The notes under the pieces are model-generated. The model ran no database searches. It worked only from the letters and a program-made list of their open reading frames with translations, and had not been told where the DNA came from. The position numbers were made by a program, and so were the translations under genes. Shown piece by piece: positions 1 to 7,469 of a stretch of 11,371 bases of DNA (position 1 is its first letter; each line of letters begins with the position of its first letter). The DNA comes from Mailhella sp. (GTDB taxonomy: Bacteria > Desulfobacterota > Desulfovibrionia > Desulfovibrionales > Desulfovibrionaceae), in NCBI GenBank assembly GCA_017940105.1, contig JAGAZG010000137.1:1-11371 (forward strand), given 5' to 3'.

Positions 1-690
1 CTGCGCAACATGGCCCAGGTCATCAACGACATGGACGAAGGCGGCGCGGACGCCGTCCTCCTGCACAAGGGGCTGATCCACAAGGCGCGCTACGAAGACC
101 ACATGAAGATGGGCTTCATCATGCACATTTCCGCCTCCACCAGCCTTTCCAGCCGCCCCAACAAAAAAATGCTGGTCGGCGATGTGGAAGAAGCCGTGCG
201 CCTTGGCGCAGACGCCGTTTCCATCCATATCAATCTGGGCGACGAATTTGAAAGCATGATGATGTCAGACGCCGGCAAAGTAGCAAAACAGTGCAGCCTG
301 TGGGGCATGCCTCTTCTCATGATGGTTTATGCGCGCGGACACGATGTTGACAGCTATGACCCGCGCAACATTGCCCATTGCGCCCGTGTAGGCGCCGAAC
401 TTGGCGCGGACATTGTCAAAGTGCCTTACACCGGAGACCCTGAAACGTTTGCCGACGTTGTTGAAGACTGCGGCGTCCCGGTGCTCATCGCCGGCGGTCC
501 CAAGCTTGATTCCACAAAAAAACTGCTTGAGATGGTGCATGGTTCGCTCATCGCAGGCGGCTCCGGCCTTTCGGTCGGCCGCAACGTTTTTGAGCATCCG
601 CGCCGCGTGGCTCTTATGAAGGCGCTGAAAGCCATGGTGCATGGCAACGCATCAGTCGAAGAAGCCCTGGCAATCGTCGGCAAAGACTAA
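1..690 (+). CDS. DhnA-type class I aldolase / ADTH synthase, copy 1 (5' partial)
   Basis: The reading frame is open from base 1 and ends at TAA 688-690, so the gene starts upstream; comparison with the next gene suggests about 36 residues are missing, including the strand carrying the catalytic Asp. The family comprises fructose-bisphosphate aldolase class I (DhnA) and 2-amino-3,7-dideoxy-D-threo-hept-6-ulosonate (ADTH) synthase, which condenses 6-deoxy-5-ketofructose 1-phosphate with aspartate semialdehyde to begin the archaeal-type shikimate route. Visible family residues are Tyr in MMVYARG (codon 328-330) and the Schiff-base Lys in ADIVKVPYTG (codon 418-420), followed by the phosphate-binding stretches VLIAGG and GGSGLSVGRN. 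It lies 34 bases before a second paralog to which it is well over half identical. Context with DHQ synthase II favours an aromatic role. It could instead be the DKFP-forming aldolase (MJ1585-like); sequence alone does not decide. Confidence 0.9.
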   Translation: MRNMAQVINDMDEGGADAVLLHKGLIHKARYEDHMKMGFIMHISASTSLSSRPNKKMLVGDVEEAVRLGADAVSIHINLGDEFESMMMSDAGKVAKQCSLWGMPLLMMVYARGHDVDSYDPRNIAHCARVGAELGADIVKVPYTGDPETFADVVEDCGVPVLIAGGPKLDSTKKLLEMVHGSLIAGGSGLSVGRNVFEHPRRVALMKALKAMVHGNASVEEALAIVGKD

Positions 691-724
691 CAGATCGCAC
701 TTCTGAAAAATAAAAGGTGGCATT

Positions 725-1528
725 ATGGAACTTGGCACAAAAAAAAGACTGACCCGTATTTTTAATCCCGAAACAAACCGTACCATACTCGTTCCCATGG
801 ATCATGGCATGACCATCCTTGCTCCGCAGGGAATCGTAAATATACGCAAAGCCGTGGACGACATGCATGAAGGCGGCGCCAACGCGGTCATCATGCACAA
901 GGGGCTTATAAGGGCCTCCGGGCTGGAAGAAGCCAACGCTGAACTCGGCCTCATCATGCACATCACAGCATCCACAGAATTTTCTCCGAACGGCAACACC
1001 AAGGTGCTCACCGGCAGCGTTGAAGAAGCCATCCGCCTCGGGGCAGACGCCGTTTCTGTTCATCTCAATCTGGGTGACGCCAATGAACGCATCATGCTTG
1101 AAAACGCCGGCAAAATCGCTGACGACTGCAACCGGTGGGGCATGCCCCTGCTGATGATGCTTTATGGCCGGGGAGGCCTGATCCGCGACAGCTTTGCAGT
1201 CGACGTAGTGGCCCAGTGCGCCCGCGTAGGCGCAGAACTGGGAGCCGACATCGTCAAAGTTTCATATACGGGCAGCCCCGAATCTTTTGAGCGCGTCACG
1301 GCGTGCTGCTGCTGTCCTGTGGTCATCGCCGGAGGCGAGCGCATCAACTCCACGCGAAAACTGCTCCAGATGGTATGGGAATCTCTGCAGGCAGGCGGAG
1401 CGGGGCTTTCAATAGGCCGCAACGTATTTGATCATCCCCGCCGCATCGCCCTGATGAAGGCGCTGAACGCCATGGTGCACCACAACGCCACTGTCGACGA
1501 AGGACTGGAAATAGTCGGCGAAGACTAA
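725..1528 (+). CDS. 2-amino-3,7-dideoxy-D-threo-hept-6-ulosonate synthase (DhnA family), copy 2
   Basis: A full-length, 267-residue TIM-barrel aldolase of the ADTH synthase/DhnA family, cytosolic. Asp26 (in VPMDHG), Tyr147 (in LYGRG) and Lys178 (in ADIVKVSYTG) have almost the spacing of the catalytic Asp33, Tyr153 and Lys184 of Methanocaldococcus jannaschii MJ0400. The C-terminal phosphate-binding loops are VVIAGG (199-204) and GGAGLSIGRN (224-233). The start is supported by an AAAGGTGG-type ribosome site just upstream and by the typical N-terminus. The gene follows a paralog and precedes DHQ synthase II by 13 bases, the usual partner that converts the ADTH product to 3-dehydroquinate. A run of four cysteines at 194-197, absent from copy 1 (which has DCGV), sits just before the phosphate-binding strand. 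The exact split of work between the two copies is unknown: ADTH synthase against DKFP-synthesising aldolase is possible. Confidence 0.9.
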   Translation: MELGTKKRLTRIFNPETNRTILVPMDHGMTILAPQGIVNIRKAVDDMHEGGANAVIMHKGLIRASGLEEANAELGLIMHITASTEFSPNGNTKVLTGSVEEAIRLGADAVSVHLNLGDANERIMLENAGKIADDCNRWGMPLLMMLYGRGGLIRDSFAVDVVAQCARVGAELGADIVKVSYTGSPESFERVTACCCCPVVIAGGERINSTRKLLQMVWESLQAGGAGLSIGRNVFDHPRRIALMKALNAMVHHNATVDEGLEIVGED

Positions 1529-1541
1529 GAGGAGCCTTTGC

Positions 1542-2510
1542 ATGGACATCTACTACAAAAGCGTTCCGTTTTGCAAAAATGACGTAACCCTGGCGCTGGA
1601 GTCCGGCGTTGACGGCGTTATCGTGCCCGCTGAAATGGCGGAAGCTGTTTCAAGGCTTTCCCGCATTCCTGTGCTGGCAGAAGATTCCATGCCCTCGTAT
1701 GCCATGACGGCCAAGGCTGACGAAGAAAAAATCCGTGATCTTCTGCTTGAAGGCAAGAACGCCGTCCTCGCGCGGGGATGGGAGGTCATCCCTGTGGAAA
1801 ACCTGCTCGCGCAGTGTCCCCGCGTCATAGCCGAAGCGGCAGGACTTGACGAAGCCATGCTTGCCTCCGGCATCCTCCAGCGAGGCGTGCAGGGCATCGT
1901 CGTGCTGCCCGAAGCCATAGGGGAACTCAAAGAAATTATCGCGCGCTGCAAAACATGCCACCAGCACGAAGATCTGCTGCCGGCCGTTATCACCCGCATC
2001 GAGCCGGCCGGTCTGGGACACCGCGTCTGCATTGACACCACATCCATGCTGCACAAGGGCCAAGGCATGCTGGTCGGCAATTCGAGCGCATTTACCTTTC
2101 TTGTTCACGCAGAAACCGAGCGCAACGAATATGTTGCTTCGCGCCCCTTCCGCGTCAACGCGGGCGCAGTGCATGCCTATGTTCGGCTGCCGGGTGACGC
2201 CACGGCCTATCTGGCCGAAGTTAAAGCAGGCATGCCCATGCTCATCGTGGACAGTTCCGGTCAAGGCAGCATTGCAACCGCTGGCCGCGTAAAAGTCGAA
2301 ATACGTCCCATGCTGCTCATTGAAGCCGAAGTCAACGGAAAGCGGGGGGCTGTATTTTTGCAAAATGCAGAAACCATACGCCTGACCACGCCAGAAGGCG
2401 AACCTGCAAGCGTTGTCACCCTTAAGCCCGGCGATCAGGTGCTCTGCCGGCTTGACGAGGCAGGCAGGCACTTTGGCATGCGCATCAAAGAAGACATCCA
2501 GGAGAAGTAA
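1542..2510 (+). CDS. aroB': 3-dehydroquinate synthase II (AroB')
   Basis: A 322-residue member of the archaeal-type 3-dehydroquinate synthase family, unrelated to classic AroB. In archaea the enzyme performs the NAD-dependent oxidative deamination and cyclisation of ADTH to 3-dehydroquinate. Family blocks seen are the N-terminal FCKNDVTLALESGVDGVIVP segment (10-29), GLGHRVCIDTTSML (157-170), GMLVGNSS (175-182) and RPFRVNAGAVHAYV (201-214), followed by a beta-rich C-terminal domain. Length fits the family (roughly 320-380). The ATG is 7 bases after a strong AGGAG (1530-1534) that overlaps the end of the aldolase gene, so the two are probably co-translated. The stop is 3 bases from the pheA start. 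Its presence with ADTH synthase shows that the organism starts the shikimate pathway without DAHP synthase. Alternatives are unlikely. Confidence 0.95.
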   Translation: MDIYYKSVPFCKNDVTLALESGVDGVIVPAEMAEAVSRLSRIPVLAEDSMPSYAMTAKADEEKIRDLLLEGKNAVLARGWEVIPVENLLAQCPRVIAEAAGLDEAMLASGILQRGVQGIVVLPEAIGELKEIIARCKTCHQHEDLLPAVITRIEPAGLGHRVCIDTTSMLHKGQGMLVGNSSAFTFLVHAETERNEYVASRPFRVNAGAVHAYVRLPGDATAYLAEVKAGMPMLIVDSSGQGSIATAGRVKVEIRPMLLIEAEVNGKRGAVFLQNAETIRLTTPEGEPASVVTLKPGDQVLCRLDEAGRHFGMRIKEDIQEK

Positions 2511-2513
2511 GCC

Positions 2514-3659
2514 ATGGCTGAGCTTCAGATTCCGGGGCTCGCTGAACTGCGGGAAAAAATCGACAGGACTGACGAGCAGATTCTTCAGCTGCTGAACCAG
2601 CGTGCCCGCCTCAGCCTGGCTGTTGGCGATGCCAAGGCTCATGTCACGGGAACAAAGGTGTACGATCCTGAACGCGAGGCCCGCCTGCTTGAAAAACTGG
2701 CGAGCCTCAACTCCGGACCGTTGACGGGCGGACACGTCGTTGCCATCTGGCGTGAAATAATGTCTGCCTCAAGGTCTCTGCAAAAGCCTTGCACGGTAGC
2801 TTACCTTGGGCCGGAAGGAACATTCTCTTACTTTGCCGCAGTAGATTTTCTGGGCAATTCCATGACATACTCTCCCTGTGCAGATTTCGCGTCCATCTTC
2901 CGCAAAATCAATGCGGGCGTCTGCGACATGGGGGTGGTTCCGCTTGAAAATTCCATCCACGGCACCATACCGCAAAGCTTCGACCTGTTTTCCCAATACA
3001 GCGCAGTTTCCATACGGGCGGAATTTTTTTCACGCATTGTCAACAGTCTGCTCAGCAGGGAAGATTCTTTGGAGAACGTGCATACTGTTTACTCGCACGC
3101 CCAGCCACTAGGACAATGCGCCCAATGGCTTCAGGCCAATATTCCGCACGCAAGGCTTGTCTCTGAAACATCAACTGCTGCTGCAGCATGGCATGCATCG
3201 CAAGAAACAGGCGCAGCCGCCATAGGGCACCACAGCATGGCTGAAAAGCTGGGCATGAAAACTCTCGCCAGCAACATTGAAGACAACAGCGACAACTGGA
3301 CCCGTTTTGTCCTTATTTCAGCCGGCAACATCGATTTCGGTCCGTCCAGCTCACGGTTTCAGCAAGGCGAAAAAAAATCTTCGCTTCTGTTTACGGTTGC
3401 AGACCGGGCAGGAGCTCTCTCTGCCGTCCTGGGAGTATTCACGGCCCATAACGTCAACATGACCAAACTGGAATCAAGGCCCAGAAAGGACTCGCGATGG
3501 AAATACATTTTCTTCGCCGATGTGGAATGCGACCTGCACGATCCGGCCTACGCGGGGTTGCTCAGGGAAATAGGCGACCTGTGCTCTTCTGTCCGTGTTC
3601 TGGGCTGCTATCCAGAAGGTCCTCAGATAGATTCTTCCGCATCCACGACTGATTTTTGA
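2514..3659 (+). CDS. pheA: Bifunctional chorismate mutase / prephenate dehydratase with ACT domain
   Basis: A 381-residue P-protein that turns chorismate into prephenate and then phenylpyruvate, the Phe precursor. Residues 1-90 form an AroQ-type chorismate mutase: Arg13, Arg30, Lys41, Asp51, Arg54, Glu55, Ser86 and Gln90 match the E. coli active-site pattern. Residues about 93-272 are the prephenate dehydratase, with AYLGPEGTFS (96-105), VVPLENSIHGT (141-151) and the catalytic NWTRF (261-265). Residues about 288-370 are an ACT domain with GALS (300-303) and ESRP (320-323), the Phe-binding motifs, so feedback inhibition by Phe is likely. The start follows AGGAG (2500-2504) with 9 bases of spacing and lies 3 bases after the previous stop. 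Length is typical for the family. A 70-base spacer, the longest gap inside this operon, separates it from aroA. Confidence 0.97.
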   Translation: MAELQIPGLAELREKIDRTDEQILQLLNQRARLSLAVGDAKAHVTGTKVYDPEREARLLEKLASLNSGPLTGGHVVAIWREIMSASRSLQKPCTVAYLGPEGTFSYFAAVDFLGNSMTYSPCADFASIFRKINAGVCDMGVVPLENSIHGTIPQSFDLFSQYSAVSIRAEFFSRIVNSLLSREDSLENVHTVYSHAQPLGQCAQWLQANIPHARLVSETSTAAAAWHASQETGAAAIGHHSMAEKLGMKTLASNIEDNSDNWTRFVLISAGNIDFGPSSSRFQQGEKKSSLLFTVADRAGALSAVLGVFTAHNVNMTKLESRPRKDSRWKYIFFADVECDLHDPAYAGLLREIGDLCSSVRVLGCYPEGPQIDSSASTTDF

Positions 3660-3696
3660 CGGCATCCTTCCGTACCCGCTTTCACGGGCAATGCCG
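3660..3696 (+). other. Imperfect hairpin in the pheA-aroA spacer
   Basis: CGGCAT (3660-3665) can pair with ATGCCG (3691-3696), and inside it CCCG (3675-3678) pairs with CGGG (3685-3688) around a 6-base loop; the internal loop is lopsided (9 bases against 2). No U-run follows, so this is not an intrinsic terminator. It is the only noticeable structure in the one real spacer of the operon and might affect mRNA processing or stability. It may also be chance. Confidence 0.3.
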
Positions 3697-3729
3697 CATC
3701 CATAAACAAACGACGCAGGACTTCTTGCA

Positions 3730-5049
3730 ATGATCACCCTTCAGGCTCCAGCTTCAAAATCTGTTTCGCACAGAATGCTCATTGCCGCTGCCCTCGCACA
3801 CGGAAATTCAACCGTGCGCCACGCACTTGCCAGCGCAGACCTTGAACGCACGCGCGCCATTCTCAGCCTTGCAGGCGCATCCATGGAAGACGCCGGAAAG
3901 GGAACCTGGCGAGTCCATGGCATGCTGCACGGCCCCCAGGGCGGGACGCAAAATCCGGTCAGCTGCGATGTCGGTGAATCTGGCACTACATGCCGCCTGC
4001 TCACTGCAGTCCTGGCCGCAGGCAAAGGCAAATTTCGCATCCATGGGGCTGAACGCATGCATGAGCGACCTATCGGCGCGCTTGCCGATGCTCTTAGTGC
4101 ACTTGGATCTTCCATTGCCTTTGAGGGCAAAGCTGGCTATCCACCGTTGCAGATCGATGCGCACGGCCTTTCAGGCGGCGATGTCGCGCTGAGCGTTGAT
4201 TCATCCAGCCAGTATCTTTCAGGCCTGCTGCTGGCATCCCCTCTGTGCAGCTCCCCTCTCCGCGTGACAATCGCTGGCAGTAAGGTTGTTTCATGGCCCT
4301 ACGTCGGCCTCACCCTCCAGGTTCTGGAAGACTTCGGCATTTCATTCCATGTGGAACAGCTGATTGAAAACAAATGGCAGGCATCCGCATGGAAAAGCAT
4401 CGCGCAGGCGCGTCCTGGAGAACTGCGCATCTGCGTCTCCCCCGGAGAATACAAACCCGGAGAATATGACGTGGAAGGCGACTGGTCCGGCGCCTCCTAT
4501 CTTCTCGCGGCAGGAGCTGTCGGCAAGGAACCTGTGCTTGTCACCGGCCTGAGAGCCGACTCATTGCAGGGTGACAGGGCAATTCTGGACATTCTCCGCA
4601 GCATGGGATCGCAAATATCTGTCCGCGAAGACGGCATAGCGGTCTTCCCTTCTGATCTTCATGGCATCACGGCAGACATGGGATCCTGCCCTGACCTTGT
4701 CCCCACAGTGGCCATGATTGCTGCAGGCGCTGCAGGCAGCACCGTCATTACCAACATAGCTCATTTGCGCATAAAGGAATGCGACAGGCTTTCCGCTTGC
4801 GCCAGCGAACTTGCCCGCATCGGCATACGCACAGAAGAAACGGAAAGCACGCTTACCATCCATGGATGCGGCCCGAACCGTCCTGTCATCCCGGAAGGAG
4901 TCGTATTCAAATCCTACAATGACCATCGCCTTGCCATGTCTGAAGCCCTGCTTGGCCTTGCCGGCAGACAGACTGTTTGCGTAGACGACCCAAAAGTCGT
5001 ACGCAAATCGTTTCCGGAATTTTGGGACGTCTGGAGCGCTCTTCTATGA
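3730..5049 (+). CDS. aroA: 3-phosphoshikimate 1-carboxyvinyltransferase (EPSP synthase)
   Basis: The 439-residue enzyme joins phosphoenolpyruvate to shikimate 3-phosphate, the sixth shikimate step. Family motifs seen are the N-terminal APASKSVSHR (Lys10, Ser11, Arg15), GESGTTCRLL (82-91, the PEP/glyphosate loop), RPIGAL (113-118), VDSSSQYLSG (156-165, substrate Gln161), PDLVPT (321-326, general base Asp322), IKECDRLSA (348-356), YNDHRLAM (396-403) and the C-terminal RKSFPEFW. Length is typical. The start has AGGA 9 bases upstream (3717-3720). The stop overlaps the tyrA start as ATGA. In the PEP loop the residue equivalent to E. coli Pro101 is Leu90 and the NAG triplet before it is ESG, so glyphosate sensitivity may differ from that of E. 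coli-like enzymes. Confidence 0.96.
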   Translation: MITLQAPASKSVSHRMLIAAALAHGNSTVRHALASADLERTRAILSLAGASMEDAGKGTWRVHGMLHGPQGGTQNPVSCDVGESGTTCRLLTAVLAAGKGKFRIHGAERMHERPIGALADALSALGSSIAFEGKAGYPPLQIDAHGLSGGDVALSVDSSSQYLSGLLLASPLCSSPLRVTIAGSKVVSWPYVGLTLQVLEDFGISFHVEQLIENKWQASAWKSIAQARPGELRICVSPGEYKPGEYDVEGDWSGASYLLAAGAVGKEPVLVTGLRADSLQGDRAILDILRSMGSQISVREDGIAVFPSDLHGITADMGSCPDLVPTVAMIAAGAAGSTVITNIAHLRIKECDRLSACASELARIGIRTEETESTLTIHGCGPNRPVIPEGVVFKSYNDHRLAMSEALLGLAGRQTVCVDDPKVVRKSFPEFWDVWSALL

Positions 5050-5873
5050 ACCGGGTTGTCGTGGCTGGCTGCAATGGGCGAATGGGGTCCATGCTTATGC
5101 AGCGCTTTGCGCAGCAGCATGAAATTGAACCCGTCGGTCTTGATCTCCCGTACAGCGAACAGCGTATGGCCGATGCCTGCAGAAATGCCCGGGCGCTGAT
5201 TCTATGCATTCCGGCCCAGGCCCTTGCAGAAACCGTGAACAGGCTCGTTCCGCACATGGGCAAAGATGCCATTTTAGCCGACATAACCTCCGTTAAAGAG
5301 CTGCCCATGCGCCTGATGGAAGAACTCTGGCAAGGGCCAGTCGTAGGAACGCATCCCCTGTTCGGCCCTGTACAGGCCGACGGACTCGAACTTCGCACTG
5401 TCATAGTGCCTGGAAAAAACGCTTCTGAAGAGGACATTTGCTTCATCGAACACCTGTTTCACGGACTCGGCAGCAATACGTTCCGCGCTACAGCCGAAGA
5501 GCACGACCTTGCCGAAGCGCGCATACAGGGCATGAATTTCATTACCACAGCCGTTTATTTTGCCATGACGGCTGAAGACCCCGCCCTGCTGCGCTATGTG
5601 ACGCCATCTTTTCTGCGACGCATGAACGCAGCGCGAAAGCAGCTTGTGGAAGATGGCCCACTTTTCACCTGGCTGTTTGAAGCAAACCCCCACAGCCAGC
5701 AGATGGTGCGCAGCTACCGCAACATGCTCGGACTTGCGGCAGCCGGCGACATGGAGCTTATACTGCACCGGGCCCAATGGTGGTGGCAGGAAGAAGGCAA
5801 GACGCAGCTGCACAAGGACGCCAGAAATATTGCGCTGCAGTCGGCATATAACGAACTGAAAAAAGGTAATTGA
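5046..5873 (+). CDS. tyrA: Prephenate dehydrogenase
   Basis: A 275-residue monofunctional enzyme that oxidatively decarboxylates prephenate to 4-hydroxyphenylpyruvate, the Tyr precursor. It has an N-terminal Rossmann fold with GCNGRMG (8-14) and an acidic Asp33 at the end of the second strand, which favours NAD over NADP. The family signature GTHPLFGP (101-108, His103) and EEHDL (151-155) follow, then a helical C-terminal dimerisation domain (about 160-275). No mutase or ACT domain is attached. The ATG at 5046 overlaps the aroA stop (ATGA) and has GGAG at 5033-5036; an in-frame ATG at 4977 would add 23 residues antiparallel to nothing in the family and would overlap aroA deeply, so I reject it. 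With PheA it divides prephenate between Phe and Tyr. Confidence 0.94.
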   Translation: MNRVVVAGCNGRMGSMLMQRFAQQHEIEPVGLDLPYSEQRMADACRNARALILCIPAQALAETVNRLVPHMGKDAILADITSVKELPMRLMEELWQGPVVGTHPLFGPVQADGLELRTVIVPGKNASEEDICFIEHLFHGLGSNTFRATAEEHDLAEARIQGMNFITTAVYFAMTAEDPALLRYVTPSFLRRMNAARKQLVEDGPLFTWLFEANPHSQQMVRSYRNMLGLAAAGDMELILHRAQWWWQEEGKTQLHKDARNIALQSAYNELKKGN

Positions 5874-5874
5874 C

Positions 5875-6936
5875 ATGCGCTACAGCCTGTTTGGTGAATC
5901 TCACGGCCCGGCCATCGGCATAGTCCTCCAAGGCGTACCTGCCGGCCTGGACATTGACCTGGATTTCATCGCCTCTGAAATGGCACGACGCGCCCCTGGA
6001 GGCTCTCCGCTCTCCACTGCCCGTACCGAAAAAGACGCCGTGCGCATACTCAGCGGAGTATTTGAGGGCAGGGCATGCGGCACGCCGCTTTGCGGCGTCA
6101 TTGAAAACACCGACACCCGGTCGCGGGACTATGCTGCCACGCGCTGGCTTGCGAGGCCGGGGCATGCAGATTTTGCCGCAAATATGCGCTACAAAGGCTT
6201 TGAGGATTATCGGGGAGGAGGACATTTTTCCGGCAGGCTCACCGCCCCTCTGGTGTTCGCAGGATCCATAGCCAAGCTTGCTCTGCGCCGCATGGGCATT
6301 GAAATCCTGGCACATATCCGCAGCATTGCCGGCATTTACGATGCGCCTCTCGATCTCGCATCGCCCAATCCAGGGCAACTTCGTTCTGCCTCGCATACAG
6401 CATTTCCTGTCATTGACGAACTGCGGGGCGAAGCCATGCGCCAGGCTATTCTTGACGCCCGCTCAGACGGCGATTCGGTGGGCGGCTCCATTGAATGCCT
6501 TGCCCTTGGCCTTAAGGCCGGCCTGGGCAGCCCGGATTTTGATGAAAACGTTGAATCAATCATTGCAAGGCATATATTTGCCATACCTGCCGTAAAGGCG
6601 CTGGAATTCGGGGCAGGAACAACGTTTGCCTCCATGCGCGGCAGCCAGGCAAACGATCCTTTTGTCCCCTCAGACAATACGCCCGTAACCTCGACCAACC
6701 ACAACGGAGGCATAAACGGGGGCATTACCAACGGCATGCCCATAGCTTTTACCGTGACCATCAAGCCCACTGCGTCTATCGCCCTTGAGCAGGACACCAT
6801 AGACATGCAAAGCGGCAAAGCAGCTCGCCTCGCCATTTCTGGAAGGCACGACCCCTGCATCGTCCCACGGGCTGTTCCTGTCATCGAGGCAGCCGCGGCC
6901 ATCGCACTCAGTGAACTGCCGGGAGTTCTCGCATGA
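5875..6936 (+). CDS. aroC: Chorismate synthase
   Basis: A 353-residue FMN-dependent enzyme that makes chorismate from EPSP. Motifs seen are FGESHGPAIG (6-15, His10), ARRAPGG (37-43), RPGHAD (94-99), the loop DYRGGGHFSGRLTAP (111-125), HNGGINGGITNG (276-287) and GRHDPCIVPRAVPV (323-336). The N-terminus is about 8-10 residues shorter than the common NTFGxxFRVTTFGESHG form. A stop at 5857-5859 in the same frame and a good AAGG site (5863-5866) show that the short start is genuine. The loop with GGGHFSGR instead of GGGRSSxRET is, from memory, the variant common in Clostridia-type enzymes. It starts 1 base after the tyrA stop and overlaps aroK (ATGA). The reduced flavin is probably supplied from outside, as no reductase domain is present. 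Confidence 0.95.
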   Translation: MRYSLFGESHGPAIGIVLQGVPAGLDIDLDFIASEMARRAPGGSPLSTARTEKDAVRILSGVFEGRACGTPLCGVIENTDTRSRDYAATRWLARPGHADFAANMRYKGFEDYRGGGHFSGRLTAPLVFAGSIAKLALRRMGIEILAHIRSIAGIYDAPLDLASPNPGQLRSASHTAFPVIDELRGEAMRQAILDARSDGDSVGGSIECLALGLKAGLGSPDFDENVESIIARHIFAIPAVKALEFGAGTTFASMRGSQANDPFVPSDNTPVTSTNHNGGINGGITNGMPIAFTVTIKPTASIALEQDTIDMQSGKAARLAISGRHDPCIVPRAVPVIEAAAAIALSELPGVLA

Positions 6937-7469
6937 AAAAAAATATCGTGCTCATCGGGCTCTCGGGGTGCGGCAAGACCAGCATAGGAAAGCGTCTTGC
7001 ACATCGGCTTCACATGCCCCTGCTGGATACAGACGCCATGATCGTTCAAAAAACCGGCCGAAGCATCCCAGACATATTCGCGCAAGACGGAGAAGCTTTC
7101 TTTCGGGATCTTGAATCCGACTGTGCGCGGGAGGCTTCTGCACGCTGCGGGATCGTCATATCCACCGGTGGCGGCATGGTGCTGCGCTCCCGCAATATGG
7201 AACTGCTGAGCGAAAATGGCCTTATCTGTTTTATTGACCGCCACCCGTCGCTGATCCTGCGCTCCACCACACTTTCTGACAGACCCCTTGTTCAGTCAGA
7301 TAAAGAAAAGCTTTTTCGCCTCCATGCCGAACGCATTGCTCTTTACCGCCGATGGGCAGACATCACCCTCGTAAACGGCAAAAGCATGAACGGACGCATC
7401 AAGCGGGGAGTGCTGCGCATCATCAAGCATTGGAAAAAACGCCGCAGCGCATGCCAGGAGGCCTCATGA
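6933..7469 (+). CDS. aroK: Shikimate kinase
   Basis: A 178-residue P-loop kinase that phosphorylates shikimate at the 3-OH. It shows a Walker A loop, GLSGCGKT (9-16), the shikimate-binding Asp34 in LDTD, Arg58 in FFRDLE, the GGG at 79-81 and the lid Arg117 in DRPLV. Length fits the AroK family (about 170-180). The last 20 residues are a basic tail (KHWKKRRSACQEAS) that carries the AGGAGG ribosome site for aroE. Its ATG overlaps the aroC stop and has GGGAG 7 bases upstream (6921-6925). AroK and AroL cannot be told apart from sequence; aroK is used as the general name. Confidence 0.93.
   Translation: MKKNIVLIGLSGCGKTSIGKRLAHRLHMPLLDTDAMIVQKTGRSIPDIFAQDGEAFFRDLESDCAREASARCGIVISTGGGMVLRSRNMELLSENGLICFIDRHPSLILRSTTLSDRPLVQSDKEKLFRLHAERIALYRRWADITLVNGKSMNGRIKRGVLRIIKHWKKRRSACQEAS
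7456..7461 (+). promoter_or_regulatory. Strong ribosome binding site that fixes the aroE start
   Basis: AGGAGG, a perfect anti-16S match, lies inside the last codons of aroK and 4 bases before the ATG at 7466. That ATG overlaps the aroK stop (ATGA). It supports the short start over the in-frame ATG at 7352, which would overlap aroK by more than 100 bases. Confidence 0.75.

Noticed and set aside
1650..2735. Minus-strand open frame of 361 codons
   Set aside because: It is antisense to DHQ synthase II and pheA, both clearly real; long antisense frames are expected with this codon bias.
4977..5045. Longer tyrA start at ATG 4977
   Set aside because: It would overlap aroA by 73 bases and add 23 residues before the Rossmann motif; ATG 5046 overlaps the aroA stop and has GGAG at good spacing.
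7352..7465. Longer aroE start at ATG 7352
   Set aside because: It overlaps aroK by more than 100 bases and adds a basic, non-family extension; AGGAGG sits just before ATG 7466.
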